From: an uncultured Prevotellaceae bacterium
Lineage (GTDB): Bacteria > Bacteroidota > Bacteroidia > Bacteroidales > Muribaculaceae
NCBI GenBank assembly: GCA_905210415.1
Contig: CAJLWM010000004.1
Location: 1 to 64,000 of the forward strand
Direction: 5' to 3'
DNA: 64,000 nt
In this document: positions 45,057 through 54,137 of the stretch, in pieces
Layout: every line of letters starts with the position of its first letter
Position numbering within the stretch: the first letter of the stretch is position 1
Notes under the pieces: generated by a model
Told to the model about the DNA's origin: nothing
Databases searched by the model: none
The model's input: only the letters and a program-made list of their open reading frames with translations
Position numbers and translations under genes: made by a program

Positions 45057-45743
45057 TTACTTTGCTTCAGCTTCTGCCTTAGCGCGAGCAAGATACTTGT
45101 CAACGTCTACGTTGTAGTTTGCGCTGAATGTTGGGTACTTGTCCTTGATAGTTTGGTAAACCTCAGCTTCTTTGCTGAAATCCTTTTGTTCGCGATAGAT
45201 AACGGCTTTCTTAGTCATGAACAATGGAGTGTAAAGTTCGTTGTCGTTGCTGAGTGAGATAGCCTTGTCGTAAGCAGAAAGGGCATCCGACAACTTGTCG
45301 AGGTTAACGTAGCAGTCGCCAAGGAGTGATTGAGCAGCAGGACCTACAATAGTGCCTTCTGTGCCGTATTCCTTGATATATTTAGCAGCTTCTTCGTATT
45401 TGCCCTTTTGGTAAAGGATAATTGCTGCATTCAATGCTGCGCGTTCGCCGTTTTCGTTGCTATACTTGTCAGCTACAGCCTTGTATTGTGCAAGAGCCAC
45501 TGAGTCTTGACCAAGTGCAAGCGACATGTCGGCTTGACAGATTTCGTTCTTTGAACTCTCTTGACGAGGTTGTTGATAGAGATACTTGTAGCCGAAGATT
45601 GCTGCTGCAGCAACCACCAAGATTGCTATTGCTACATAACCGATAATCTTTTTGTTGTTTTCAACTCTTTGTTCGAGCGTTGAAAGGCCCTCGTTGAGTT
45701 CGTCAATTGATGTGCGGGTTTGATTCGCTTTTTCTTTTGCCAT
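45057..45743 (-). CDS. Membrane-anchored tetratricopeptide repeat protein (YfgM-like)
   Basis: The 228-residue protein has a short cytoplasmic N-terminus with a coiled segment (IDELNEGLSTLEQRVENNKK), one transmembrane helix near residues 34-55 (IIGYVAIAILVVAAAAIFGY) and TPR repeats in the periplasm (QYKAVADKYSNENGERAALN, AALNAAIILYQKGKYEEAAK, AYDKAISLSNDNELYTPLFM). The plan matches YfgM-like envelope chaperone proteins; a general scaffold role is all that can be said. It is a single-gene unit with a putative -7 box (TAATTTTG, minus strand 45805-45798) and a strong terminator downstream. Confidence 0.85.
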   Translation of the reverse strand: MAKEKANQTRTSIDELNEGLSTLEQRVENNKKIIGYVAIAILVVAAAAIFGYKYLYQQPRQESSKNEICQADMSLALGQDSVALAQYKAVADKYSNENGERAALNAAIILYQKGKYEEAAKYIKEYGTEGTIVGPAAQSLLGDCYVNLDKLSDALSAYDKAISLSNDNELYTPLFMTKKAVIYREQKDFSKEAEVYQTIKDKYPTFSANYNVDVDKYLARAKAEAEAK

Positions 45744-45860
45744 TTTTATGTAATTCTTTTTTTAATTTGCTTTTTATAAGATTATTTCATCAATTTGCAA
45801 AATTAATGGATATTATCAAATTGTGAAAACAATTTCACCACTTTTTTGCAAATCAGCACA

Positions 45861-47165
45861 TCAATTCTTTTTAAAATCACTATCTGGGTGCTTTGCAGCA
45901 TAATCATTCAACTTATTCCAATAATACTCACGCACATCGCGCCAGTGATAATATGGCTTAACGTCTGATGCCACTGGAAATGTGGCTTCCTCTTCGTTGA
46001 GAAGCACCTTCACGAGCACGTCGTCGCTTCCGGCCTTCTTATAGAACACCCACTGTATGTTGCACGCCATTGGGAACACCTTGTAGCTTTGCCAGCGCTC
46101 GCCAAGCTGCTCAAATGGGATGTCGCGTTGTGCGGTGTTGTTTAGTTCCATCAGGCAAGCCAGTGGCAACAGGCACGATTCGTGGCCGAAGCGCAAGTCG
46201 GCTTGGTTTTTGCCGTCGGCCAATGCCTTGTCGGCGGTCACAAGCATATTGCGGAGCAAATCATATTGCGAGAATGGCGCGCGGAAGTCGGTGTATCGGC
46301 TATAGCCCGAATGAACATACCAGTAGGCGTTGGTTCTTTGCCACAACTGATACACTTCTGCTGGAGTAAACAAGTCGTAGAACTGCACATCGGTGTAGTG
46401 GCTTTGCTGATTGCTGCACACATCCCACAGGTTGGTCATCATCAGTGCGGCATCAACGCTGTCGGCCACAAATTTCTGGTCGGTGAAGAGTTTCTTGCAG
46501 AGATTCTCAGGATGCACGCAGCTCTTCATGAAGGCTTTAAGTTCGGCATTGTTTTGACGGTGTATCTTGTTGATCACCGAGTCGCCGTGTGCGCAATAAT
46601 ACATATCGGCTTCGCTGGCATCCTCCGAGATGCGCAAACGCGGATTTTTGGCATACAATTCCTGCAATTCGTTGCTCATTGAGAGTATGCAGCGAATCAC
46701 CACCGACGAGCGGGCTGTGACGCGGGCATCTCCGGCAAACACTTCTGGGAAATTCTCATACATGCGTCGGCCTATGCCACGGTGCTGATCGGCGCCCACT
46801 TGTGTGAGCTCGCCGAGTCGCTTTTCAGAACCGGCAACAATATCGCGAAGTTGTGCGAGCAATTGCTTGCCACGTGGAGTGAGGCAACCGTTGCGCTCAG
46901 CCTTGGCAAGTTCTGCCACAGGTTGGGTGTATTGCTTTGGGTTGATAAGCCAACGCGAGCCATGGCGTCCATAATGGTCGATATAGAATGGTTTATATCC
47001 CTCTGGGGCAGCCGTAAGGGCTGGAGCGGGATGCTCGGTGTAAGGATAAGCATAATAGTTGTTGCCGCTCTTCAGCACGTTTGCCTTGAAGTCGGCTTGT
47101 GGATTTTGAGCCAATGCGCTCATTGCCGCAAAGGCTATCACCAATAGTCCAAAAACTCGTTTCAT
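45861..47165 (-). CDS. Histidine-type acid phosphatase (branch 2, MINPP/phytase-like)
   Basis: The 434-residue protein has a signal peptide (MKRVFGLLVIAFAAMSALA). It carries the branch-2 histidine phosphatase active site YGRHGSRW near residue 68, where the His becomes phosphorylated, and the distal proton-donor motif GHES near 333 in place of the usual HD or HAE. Bacteroides relatives act on inositol phosphates in the periplasm or in vesicles, but the specificity here cannot be read from sequence. It lies just upstream of, but in the same direction as, the TPR gene with a gap of 117 bases, and downstream of msrC, 42 bases away. Confidence 0.88.
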   Translation of the reverse strand: MKRVFGLLVIAFAAMSALAQNPQADFKANVLKSGNNYYAYPYTEHPAPALTAAPEGYKPFYIDHYGRHGSRWLINPKQYTQPVAELAKAERNGCLTPRGKQLLAQLRDIVAGSEKRLGELTQVGADQHRGIGRRMYENFPEVFAGDARVTARSSVVIRCILSMSNELQELYAKNPRLRISEDASEADMYYCAHGDSVINKIHRQNNAELKAFMKSCVHPENLCKKLFTDQKFVADSVDAALMMTNLWDVCSNQQSHYTDVQFYDLFTPAEVYQLWQRTNAYWYVHSGYSRYTDFRAPFSQYDLLRNMLVTADKALADGKNQADLRFGHESCLLPLACLMELNNTAQRDIPFEQLGERWQSYKVFPMACNIQWVFYKKAGSDDVLVKVLLNEEEATFPVASDVKPYYHWRDVREYYWNKLNDYAAKHPDSDFKKN

Positions 47166-47207
47166 AGTGTATTTACTTTTTTATAGTTTTTATGTTTCGT
47201 ATATTCA

Positions 47208-47675
47208 TCACATCAATGCCACGATGCGTTCAAGCCAAATGCGGTCGGTGTCGTTGAAGGTGGCAAGTTTTTCGCTGTCGATATCGAGCACCGCAGTCAC
47301 CACTCCGCTCTTTATAATCGGCACCACTATCTCGCTGCGCGATGCACTGCTGCACGCTATATGGCCGGGAAATTGCTCCACATCGGGCACCACCTGCGTG
47401 GCAGCTTCAGCCCAAGCCGTGCCACACACACCGCGCCCGTAGGCTATGCGCGAGCATGCCAATGGCCCCTGAAACGGGCCAAGCACAAGCCTATCGCCCA
47501 CCACACGGTAGAAGCCAGTCCACCAAAACCCGAAGGTCTCGTGTATCATCGCCGCCACGTTTGCCATATTGGCAATCTCGTCGGGCTCACCATCCACCAC
47601 GCTACGCACCTGCTTATACAGCAATTCATAGCGCTCGGTCTTTGTACCAGTGGATATTTCAAGATGTTCTGCCAT
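47208..47675 (-). CDS. msrC: Free methionine-(R)-sulfoxide reductase (GAF domain)
   Basis: From the ATG at 47675 the protein is 155 residues, a single GAF domain typical of fRMsr. The conserved cysteines are in QGPLACSRI, RGVCGTAWA and GHIACSSASRSEI, the last holding the catalytic region; FWWTGFYRV and LDIDSE are also family motifs. The enzyme reduces free methionine-R-sulfoxide in the cytoplasm and protects against oxidative stress. The frame is open 30 codons further upstream, but that part contains a cysteine-rich stretch unlike the family, so the later start is preferred. Confidence 0.92.
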   Translation of the reverse strand: MAEHLEISTGTKTERYELLYKQVRSVVDGEPDEIANMANVAAMIHETFGFWWTGFYRVVGDRLVLGPFQGPLACSRIAYGRGVCGTAWAEAATQVVPDVEQFPGHIACSSASRSEIVVPIIKSGVVTAVLDIDSEKLATFNDTDRIWLERIVALM

Positions 47676-47843
47676 AATTCTTCCGTTTTTTGCATTGCAA
47701 AGATAAGTCACTCCCGCCTCCTTTACAAACATATCAGCACAAAAAAAGCTGACAAAAACGCCCACTTTTCACCAGCCACAGCATTCCACTGCCCAGCTGA
47801 TGCATATACATCGCCGAGTGATTAGTTTCCCGCAGATAGTAGC

Positions 47844-47882
47844 ATTTTTTCACGCAGATGCCCACAGATTAATCAGATTACG
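47844..47882. repeat. Direct repeat, copy 1
   Basis: A TTTTTTCACGCAGATGCCCA stretch followed by ACAGATTAATCAGATTACG. It recurs at 48024-48062 with four changes. Both lie in the gene-free interval between msrC and manA. Confidence 0.7.
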
Positions 47883-47936
47883 TTATCACCACCCACCAGA
47901 GCGGTGATGCCGACAATTGACAACATCAGCTGGTAG

Positions 47937-47956
47937 GGACGTGGCATGCCACGTCC
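47937..47956. repeat. Perfect 20-bp palindrome related to the 36.8-kb element
   Basis: GGACGTGGCATGCCACGTCC is a perfect palindrome preceded by GGTAG. It shares the TAGGGACG-GGCATGCC core with the arms of the element at 36785-37024, so it may be a collapsed copy. Confidence 0.7.
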
Positions 47957-48023
47957 GCATAATACATTGATATTTAATCCATTATCGCCACTTATACACA
48001 AACACATCCCCCACAGACGGTGA

Positions 48024-48062
48024 TTTTTTTCACGCAGATGCCAACAGATTAACCAGATTGCG
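48024..48062. repeat. Direct repeat, copy 2
   Basis: It matches 47844-47882 (CACGCAGATGCCAACAGATT). The intervening 140 bp hold the palindrome at 47937. Confidence 0.7.
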
Positions 48063-48150
48063 ACTCCGCCACCCCCCCAGAACAAAATCCCCGCCAACTA
48101 TCTGGCACTAAAACCATTGCGTTAACGTAAATGGGATCTCATCTCGAAAC

Positions 48151-48176
48151 AAAAGGCGAGCTTTCGCCCGCCTTTT
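48151..48176. terminator. Terminator after manA
   Basis: AAAAGGCG (48151-48158) pairs with CGCCTTTT (48169-48176), giving T runs on both strands. A second hairpin (AAATCGGG at 48192-48199, CCCGATTT at 48209-48216) followed by T10 lies next to it. Confidence 0.7.
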
Positions 48177-48249
48177 GCATTATCTTTAACCAAATCGGGC
48201 ACCAAGCACCCGATTTTTTTTTTGGGGGGGGGTAATTATATTTCTAAGT

Positions 48250-49218
48250 TTACACTGTAGCAGTCATAAACGTGGCGTTGCCAACAGCCTTCATGCTGGT
48301 GATTACGGCAGGCACGAGTATCGACTCGCCCTTCTTCACCTCTGTGACACCGCCGAAGTTGTCGGTGATAGTGGCAGCGCCCTCAAGGCACATCACAATC
48401 ATAAACGAATCGGTAGAAGCGTCGATAGTGCTTTCTCCCTCAACAATCTCACGCTTAACATCGAAGTACTCACACTTCACGAGCGGAGTGGCGTGACGAC
48501 CTTGACGATCGTATTCGCTCTTATAATTAGGATAAACGGTATAATCGATAGCGTCTTTGGCTTGCTCGGTATGCAATTCGCGAGGGTTGCCATTGGCGTC
48601 TAAGCGGCCAAAGTCATACACACGATAGGTAATGTCGCTGGTCTGCTGTATTTCGGCGAGCAGATTGCCTGCACCGATAGCGTGAATACGTCCTGCTGGC
48701 AAGAAGAAGAGGTCACCTGCATGAGATTCGTGACGTGCTATCACATCCATAATGGTGTTTTCTGCCACGCACTTCTCATATTCTTCTGGAGTGATTTGCT
48801 TGCTCAAACCGGCATAGATAGGAGCGCCCTCATCTGCCTTGATGATATACCACATCTCAGTCTTGCCATAGCTGTTGTGGCGAGCCTTTGCCAACTCATC
48901 GTTGGGGTGAACTTGCACCGAGAGGTCGCGCTTAGCGTCGATAATCTTCACCAACAATGGGAACACATCGCCAAACTTAGCATAAACAGCATTACCCACA
49001 AGGTCGCCCTTATATTTCTCTATCAACTCACGCAGGTTCACACCCTTATCTTCGCCCTCGGCAACCACCGATTCGTGGCATGGGACGCCTGAGATTTCCC
49101 AACTTTCACCAATATTGTGTTGGTCGGTAGTGATACCCTTATATTCTGCAATCTGTTCGCCACCCCAAAGCACTGATTTGAGGTATGGCTCAAACTTGAA
49201 CGGTTTTAAAGTACTCAT
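48250..49218 (-). CDS. manA: Mannose-6-phosphate isomerase, class I
   Basis: From the ATG at 49218 the protein is 322 residues, a cupin-fold zinc enzyme that interconverts fructose-6-phosphate and mannose-6-phosphate. Family motifs are KSVLWGGEQIA at the N-terminus, SWEISGVP near residue 39, VQVHPNDELA near 95 and KTEMWYI near 111 (metal ligands), and FLPAGRIHAIGAGNLLAEIQ near 167. The long in-frame extension upstream overlaps the GH5 gene on the same strand and is not protein-like. With manC at 15.6 kb it supplies precursors for GDP-mannose, and its neighbour is a beta-mannanase-like glycosidase, so it may also feed liberated mannose into glycolysis. Confidence 0.95.
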   Translation of the reverse strand: MSTLKPFKFEPYLKSVLWGGEQIAEYKGITTDQHNIGESWEISGVPCHESVVAEGEDKGVNLRELIEKYKGDLVGNAVYAKFGDVFPLLVKIIDAKRDLSVQVHPNDELAKARHNSYGKTEMWYIIKADEGAPIYAGLSKQITPEEYEKCVAENTIMDVIARHESHAGDLFFLPAGRIHAIGAGNLLAEIQQTSDITYRVYDFGRLDANGNPRELHTEQAKDAIDYTVYPNYKSEYDRQGRHATPLVKCEYFDVKREIVEGESTIDASTDSFMIVMCLEGAATITDNFGGVTEVKKGESILVPAVITSMKAVGNATFMTATV

Positions 49219-49258
49219 ACGTTTTATATAATTTTGATTATTAGTAGATTCCCTTTTT

Positions 49259-50551
49259 TTATTTGCATTGCTCGTTGGCGGCTTTTGCAGCGGCCTTAAT
49301 AACCTCAAGGGTCGAAAGGTCGCAATCAAACACCGAATACAATCCCTGCTCTTCTTGTGCAGGATCGCCAGTGTAATCGTCCCACGGTTGCCACCACAGA
49401 TGTGCAGGGAGCGCGTTTCCGCTCCATGCCCAGAAGTTACATCCGGCAAGCTTGTCGCCTTGGCAAAGCAGATTAGTGACGAAGGTGTAATATTTGTCGC
49501 GAGCGGCGGTTGGGCTGCCCGGCGCAAACGAGAAGTCGTCGCGATGATAGCCAAACTCCTCAAGCACGAGCGGCTTGGCATATGGCTTGATGGCATCGTA
49601 ATGGCGCTCAACATATTCCTCGGTGGCCTTGCACGCCTTCTCAACATTGGTGAACATCTCATCGCGGCCTATCCAGCGCCATGTGGCTGGCCATATGTGT
49701 ATATTGGCATAATCAATCTCTGGTGCGGCATGCACCTTAGTCCACCATTCGAGGCTGTATTCAAATCCCATCATGCCCTCGCTACCGGTCGACACCAGAT
49801 GATTGACGTCGATGCTCTTTATCAATCGGGCTGTGGAAATCAGAAAATCGGCAAACTGTGGCAACGATTCGCGACTGAAAGCACGCGGCTCGTTGGATAT
49901 CTGCCACGACATGATGGCTGGCGACTCGCTGTAAGGCTCACCTGTGATGCTGTTCACTCGGCTCACTATGTTGCGCACATGGCGATGATACATAGCCACA
50001 GCCTCTTGGCTAAGCACAAACTGCTTGACATACTCCACATATTGGCGATAACCATCAACTCGCGGAATCAGTGCCTTGCCCTTACCAGCCCACTGCAGAT
50101 AAGCCGAATATCCGCCACTCCACTCCCATGAGTTGGTGAGATAGAGCACCGCCTTCATGTTGCGGCGGTTCATCTCCACAAGCAGATAGTCGAGGCCCTG
50201 TAAAATGGTGTCGTTGTAAACGCCTGGCGAAGTTTGCAGCACAGGCATGACGTGCGAATTTAGCCCTTCGTCGCCTTCAGCGCCAACAAGGATGCGCACA
50301 TTGTCCACACCGAGCGAGTGCAAGCGGTCGAGCTCACGGCAAAGCTTCTCGCGGTTGCCGCCCCTGCCCTCCGAGGCAAGCATGGCAGCATACCACATGT
50401 TTGTGCCAACATATTTATAGTTCTTACCATTGAGCTTGAAAGCACCGGCATCCACACTCACTATGCCCTCGCGAGGAGCATTACCCCACGCCGAGACACT
50501 CGAAAAAGCCATGATTATTGCTACTAATATACTTTTAGTTAAGGTTCTCAT
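49259..50551 (-). CDS. GH5 family (mannanase-like, GH5_7) glycoside hydrolase
   Basis: The 430-residue protein has a signal peptide (about residues 1-23) and a TIM-barrel glycosidase. FKLNGKNYKYVGTNMWYAAM is the first strand, SWQISNEPR holds the acid/base Glu221, and LVLEEFGYHRD holds the nucleophile near Glu332. The strand-1 and NEPR contexts resemble GH5 subfamily 7 endo-beta-mannanases, which cut beta-1,4-mannan. The product may be periplasmic or surface-exposed; there is no lipobox. manA lies 40 bases downstream on the same strand, an apt pairing of mannan cleavage with mannose metabolism, although no SusCD pair or other utilisation genes adjoin it. A -7 box (TAAATTTG, minus strand, 50608-50601) lies about 50 bases upstream. 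Confidence 0.88.
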   Translation of the reverse strand: MRTLTKSILVAIIMAFSSVSAWGNAPREGIVSVDAGAFKLNGKNYKYVGTNMWYAAMLASEGRGGNREKLCRELDRLHSLGVDNVRILVGAEGDEGLNSHVMPVLQTSPGVYNDTILQGLDYLLVEMNRRNMKAVLYLTNSWEWSGGYSAYLQWAGKGKALIPRVDGYRQYVEYVKQFVLSQEAVAMYHRHVRNIVSRVNSITGEPYSESPAIMSWQISNEPRAFSRESLPQFADFLISTARLIKSIDVNHLVSTGSEGMMGFEYSLEWWTKVHAAPEIDYANIHIWPATWRWIGRDEMFTNVEKACKATEEYVERHYDAIKPYAKPLVLEEFGYHRDDFSFAPGSPTAARDKYYTFVTNLLCQGDKLAGCNFWAWSGNALPAHLWWQPWDDYTGDPAQEEQGLYSVFDCDLSTLEVIKAAAKAANEQCK

Positions 50552-50645
50552 CTTTATATGGAAAATTGTTTACCGCGGCGACAACAAGCCACCACCTCTG
50601 CAAATTTACACAAAATCTCCAACTTATACCACACCGCCACACCTT

Positions 50646-50720
50646 TTATCCCAATTCCGCCAACGGCTCCAAGCTGTAGAAAAATTCCACATTTACATTC
50701 TAATGTCCGATTTGAGGTTA
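50646..50720. repeat. Fragment of the dispersed repeat
   Basis: It contains TCCCAATTCCGCCAACGGCT, then CCAAGCTGTAGAAAAATTCC and GTCCGATTTGAGGTTA, equivalent to both ends of copies A-C with the middle deleted. The rest of 50552-50999 shows no credible gene. Confidence 0.6.
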
Positions 50721-50999
50721 TCAGTCGCGCCAAAGCGCCGCCTCCACCAATTTTCCACAATCTCACCGCGCTACTTAGTCACTATCATATCGGACAGCTG
50801 CATAAAGTAGACGTTTGTCCAAATATCATTGCTCAACGAAAACTGCGACTCTTCATTCAAAAACAGTGAAATTTTCAATAGTTAATTCAGTAAAACTAAA
50901 TTATCTGTTGATTTTTTTACTACTTTCCGCTTTCGACACCTCCGGGTGAGGTTGGGCGAAATGGGTGGGCTACGGTGCGCTTATTGAAGCATTTTTTTG

Positions 51000-51007
51000 T
51001 AACTTTG
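51000..51007 (+). promoter_or_regulatory. -7 box for the BASS transporter
   Basis: TAACTTTG matches the -7 consensus, about 84 bases before the ATG at 51091. No well-spaced -33 box is visible. Confidence 0.45.
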
Positions 51008-51090
51008 CAGCGAGTAAGCCCAATTCCGGCAACAAGAGATATTGAATGTTTTGGGCCAGCTGCAAAAAACAAGAAAACCATCCATATTAT

Positions 51091-52056
51091 ATGCCGAAAA
51101 TTATTAATGCTATCATACGATTTGCTAAGGACTGGACTTTACCAATCTCCATGCTCTCGGGTGTGGCGGGCTATTTCGCCTGGAAAGCCATCCCCGGCCA
51201 TGAGGCTTACAGCGCCGAGGTGAATGCCAACATCGCTTGGGTGCAACCAATCCTCATATTCTGCATGCTCTTAGTGAGTTTTTGCAAAGTGAAAATCAAA
51301 GAGTTCACCCTCAAATGGTGGCACCTGTGGCTATGCCTGTTTCAGGTGAGCATGTTCTCGCTGCTCGCATTCGTAGCATGCCTCAACATCGACTACAACC
51401 TGAAGGTGGTGGTGGAATGCGCTATGCTTTGCTTTATCTGCCCTACTGCCACAGCCGCAGCAGTGGTCACAAGCCGACTTGGTGGCAATCAAGCCTCAAT
51501 AGTGAGCTACACCATTATCATCAACCTCGTCACATCGCTTGCCGTGCCTCTGGTGCTGCCGCATGTGCACGACATTGGCGGCATGGCGTTTTTGCCAGCG
51601 CTGCTCACCATACTCGCGAAGGTGTTTCCTCTGCTCATCTGCCCGCTATTCTTAGCATGCCTCATCAGGCAATTCCTGCCACGACTCAACGAAAAAATCG
51701 TGAGTTATCGCAACCTCGCATTCTATCTGTGGGCAATATCTCTGGCGCTTGCTATAGCCGTTTCCGCCAAATCGCTGGTTCACAGCACAGTGAACGGATG
51801 GTGCCAACTGGGCATGGCCACAGTGTCGCTCTTGGCTTGCCTCGTCCAATTTGCCTTCGGCAAGTGCATCGGCGCTCGTGAGGGCGAACGAATAAGCGGC
51901 GGTCAAGCTTGCGGACAGAAAAACACCGTGTTTGCCATCTGGCTCGGATATACATTCCTCGACCCGGTGACAGCCCTTGCCGGCGGCTTCTACAGCATCT
52001 GGCACAACGTGATAAACAGCTATCAGCTCTATCGCAAGCAGCACGAGAAGCCTTAG
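51091..52056 (+). CDS. BASS-family (bile acid:sodium symporter-like) transporter
   Basis: From the ATG at 51091 the protein is 321 residues with about ten helices. Two short broken-helix signatures are visible: CFICPTATAAAVVTSRLGGN and WLGYTFLDPVTALAGGFYSI, located as in the inverted repeats of the bile acid:sodium symporter fold. Substrates in this family include bile acids, organic acids and arsenite, and cannot be chosen here. The first 15 codons of the open frame (from 51046) are cysteine- and lysine-rich and are not needed for the first helix, so the later ATG is preferred. A hexosaminidase gene follows 59 bases later. Confidence 0.85.
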   Translation: MPKIINAIIRFAKDWTLPISMLSGVAGYFAWKAIPGHEAYSAEVNANIAWVQPILIFCMLLVSFCKVKIKEFTLKWWHLWLCLFQVSMFSLLAFVACLNIDYNLKVVVECAMLCFICPTATAAAVVTSRLGGNQASIVSYTIIINLVTSLAVPLVLPHVHDIGGMAFLPALLTILAKVFPLLICPLFLACLIRQFLPRLNEKIVSYRNLAFYLWAISLALAIAVSAKSLVHSTVNGWCQLGMATVSLLACLVQFAFGKCIGAREGERISGGQACGQKNTVFAIWLGYTFLDPVTALAGGFYSIWHNVINSYQLYRKQHEKP

Positions 52057-52115
52057 CGCCACTCATTACAACGAATTTGTTAATAAATCAGCTACACATA
52101 AACCACACCACCACT

Positions 52116-53786
52116 ATGTCACTTAGAAAACTACTCTTTGCGTTAATTGCTCTCACTGCAATGTCCTCGCAAGCTCAAAGCAACGAGCAAAAACCTCAGT
52201 TTAACATCATTCCCCAACCGGTGGAAATCGCCGTCGTGGGCAGCGACACCGTCGACATCACCTACGGTACAGCGCTCAAAGTGGGCGACGCATCGGTGCA
52301 GCCTTCTGCACAATACCTCACCGACTATGCCATGCGCTACCTTGGCATTCCTCTCACCGTGGAATCGCCTGCAATCGGCAAAAAGGGCAAAAAACGCGTC
52401 TCTGCGCCATCTACAAATCCAAGCATCACACTCATCAACCTCAAAAACGGCAAGGTGTCGGGCGGCTATCGTATGACCGTGCGCTCGGCCGAAGGCATTC
52501 GCATTGAGGGCAACGATGCCGCCGGCGTATTTTATGGCGTGCAGACTCTCATCCAGCTGCTACCCACCCGCGCCGGCGTGATACCTCGCATACCCGCATT
52601 ACACATCACCGACTATCCTCGCTTCGGATTTCGCGGCATGCACCTCGACGTGGTGCGACACTTTTTCCCAGTGGATTTCGTGAAACGATATATCGACTAT
52701 CTTGCGCTGCATAAGATGAACTATTTCCATTGGCACCTCACCGACGACCAAGGTTGGCGAATAGAGATGAAATCACACCCCGAACTCACCCAGATAGGAT
52801 CATATCGCGAGGGCGAAATTGAGGGCCTTTTCCCTGGCAAATACAAGCCTATGCCCTATCAAGGCTACTACACCCAAGAGCAAATACGCGAGGTGGTGGA
52901 TTACGCAGCCGCTCGCTACGTGACCGTGATTCCCGAAATCGACATCCCCGGCCACTGCATGGCGGTGCTTGCCGCTTACCCTGAATTTAGCACCACGCCA
53001 CGCGAGGGCAAGCGCACCGCGCTCACTTGGGGCATCTACAATCGCCAAAACAATGTGCTTGCACCAAAGCCCGAGGTGTTTGCGTTTCTCAGCGATGTGT
53101 TCTCTGAGTTATGCGACATTTTCCCCGGCCAATACATCCACGTCGGTGGCGATGAATGCGCCAAACGCTGGTGGCACGACTGCCAAGAGACTCAGCAGTA
53201 TATGCGCGACAACAACATCGCCGACGAGAAAGCTCTGCAAAGCCACTTCATTCACTTTGTGCAAGGCGTGGTGAACAAGAAGGGCAAAACGCTCATCGGT
53301 TGGGACGAAATACTCGAGGGAGGCATCTCCACCGACTGCGTGGTGATGAACTGGCGCCGTCCGTCTCACGGCATCGAATCGCTCAAGAGCCGACACCGCA
53401 CCGTGATATGCAACAACCGCTGGTCTTACCTCAACCAGCGAGAGAGCCTCACACAGCAAGAACTGGGTTCGTCTGGCCCATTGTCGCTAAAGCGTGTCTA
53501 CGAATACCAACTCATCCCCGATGGACTCACCGCCGAAGAGGAGAAACTCATCTGGGGTGCCGAAGGCTGCATCTGGACAGAATACATCGCTACGCCATGG
53601 AAAGTGGAATTCTACTTATTTCCACGCCTATCGGCTGTGGCAGAACGAGTGTGGTCGCCTGCCGAGAAAACCGTGTGGGACGATTTCGCAAAGAAAATAC
53701 CTACCCAATTTGACCGCTACGATCTCTGGGGCGTGCGCTACAACGACGCATTCTTCCGCCAGCAAGACATCCCTCACATCAGATGA
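52116..53786 (+). CDS. GH20 beta-N-acetylhexosaminidase
   Basis: From the ATG at 52116 the protein is 556 residues with a signal peptide (MSLRKLLFALIALTAMSSQA). A GH20 N-terminal alpha/beta domain (GYRMTVRSAEGIRIEGNDAA) precedes the TIM barrel: FGFRGMHLDVVRHFFP, NYFHWHLTDDQGWRIE, IPEIDIPGHCMA, and the catalytic pair D346-E347 in HVGGDECAK. WGAEGCIWTEYI closes the barrel. It removes terminal GlcNAc or GalNAc from glycans such as mucin, N-glycans or chitooligosaccharides using substrate-assisted catalysis. The C-terminus stops soon after the barrel, with no accessory domain. It probably shares a transcript with the BASS transporter. Confidence 0.95.
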   Translation: MSLRKLLFALIALTAMSSQAQSNEQKPQFNIIPQPVEIAVVGSDTVDITYGTALKVGDASVQPSAQYLTDYAMRYLGIPLTVESPAIGKKGKKRVSAPSTNPSITLINLKNGKVSGGYRMTVRSAEGIRIEGNDAAGVFYGVQTLIQLLPTRAGVIPRIPALHITDYPRFGFRGMHLDVVRHFFPVDFVKRYIDYLALHKMNYFHWHLTDDQGWRIEMKSHPELTQIGSYREGEIEGLFPGKYKPMPYQGYYTQEQIREVVDYAAARYVTVIPEIDIPGHCMAVLAAYPEFSTTPREGKRTALTWGIYNRQNNVLAPKPEVFAFLSDVFSELCDIFPGQYIHVGGDECAKRWWHDCQETQQYMRDNNIADEKALQSHFIHFVQGVVNKKGKTLIGWDEILEGGISTDCVVMNWRRPSHGIESLKSRHRTVICNNRWSYLNQRESLTQQELGSSGPLSLKRVYEYQLIPDGLTAEEEKLIWGAEGCIWTEYIATPWKVEFYLFPRLSAVAERVWSPAEKTVWDDFAKKIPTQFDRYDLWGVRYNDAFFRQQDIPHIR

Positions 53787-53846
53787 TCCCAACTCCGTCA
53801 TTTGGGCTTGGCAGGATTTAGGAAGCAGATTATATCTGTAATGAGC
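53787..53846. repeat. Fragment of the dispersed repeat after the GH20 gene
   Basis: It begins TCCCAACTCCGTCATTTGGG immediately after the GH20 stop, with GGATTTAGGAAGCAGATTAT and TAATGAGCAA following. These equal the left half of the dispersed element with an internal deletion. Confidence 0.6.
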
Positions 53847-53858
53847 AAAAAATTTTAT

Positions 53859-53911
53859 ACCCTTTCGGGTGCAATATTGAAAATTTTATATATATTTGCA
53901 CCCGAAAGGGT
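53859..53911 (+). promoter_or_regulatory. HipB-type operator pair and promoter
   Basis: Two palindromes, ACCCTTTCGGGT (53859-53870) and ACCCGAAAGGGT (53900-53911), are inverted relative to each other with centres 41 bp apart. A -7 box TATATTTG (53891-53898) ends two bases before the second site, so binding of the HTH protein encoded next would block transcription. The consensus ACCCnnnnGGGT fits a dimeric repressor. Confidence 0.8.
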
Positions 53912-53926
53912 ATAATCGCATTTATA

Positions 53927-54133
53927 ATGGACTCATCTATAGCATCTTTTGTTAAGACTCACCGCCGAATATTCAACCTCACACAGGTAGATTTGGCGGA
54001 GAAATCGGGTGTGGGCTTGCGCTTTGTTCGCGAACTGGAGCAGGGCAAGCAGACACTACGCATCGACAAAATCAATCAAGTGCTTGCTCTCTTCGGACAC
54101 GAAGTGGGCGCAGTGCCAATCAACAACAAATAG
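53927..54133 (+). CDS. hipB: HipB-like XRE antitoxin/repressor
   Basis: The 68-residue protein is one helix-turn-helix domain of the XRE/HipB type: VKTHRRIFNLTQVDLAEKSG, then VGLRFVRELEQGKQTLRIDK, then a strand-forming C-terminus (HEVGAVPINN). It would dimerise on the ACCCnnnnGGGT palindromes around its own promoter. It is followed after four bases by a short HipA N-terminal-domain gene and then by a kinase gene, the three-gene HipBST arrangement. The leader is about 20 bases with no Shine-Dalgarno sequence. Confidence 0.88.
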   Translation: MDSSIASFVKTHRRIFNLTQVDLAEKSGVGLRFVRELEQGKQTLRIDKINQVLALFGHEVGAVPINNK

Positions 54134-54137
54134 CGTT

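Noticed and set aside
48250-49662. ManA read as a 470-residue protein
   Set aside because: The upstream 148 codons are an Arg/Ser-rich out-of-frame shadow of the GH5 gene; the family start is at 49218.
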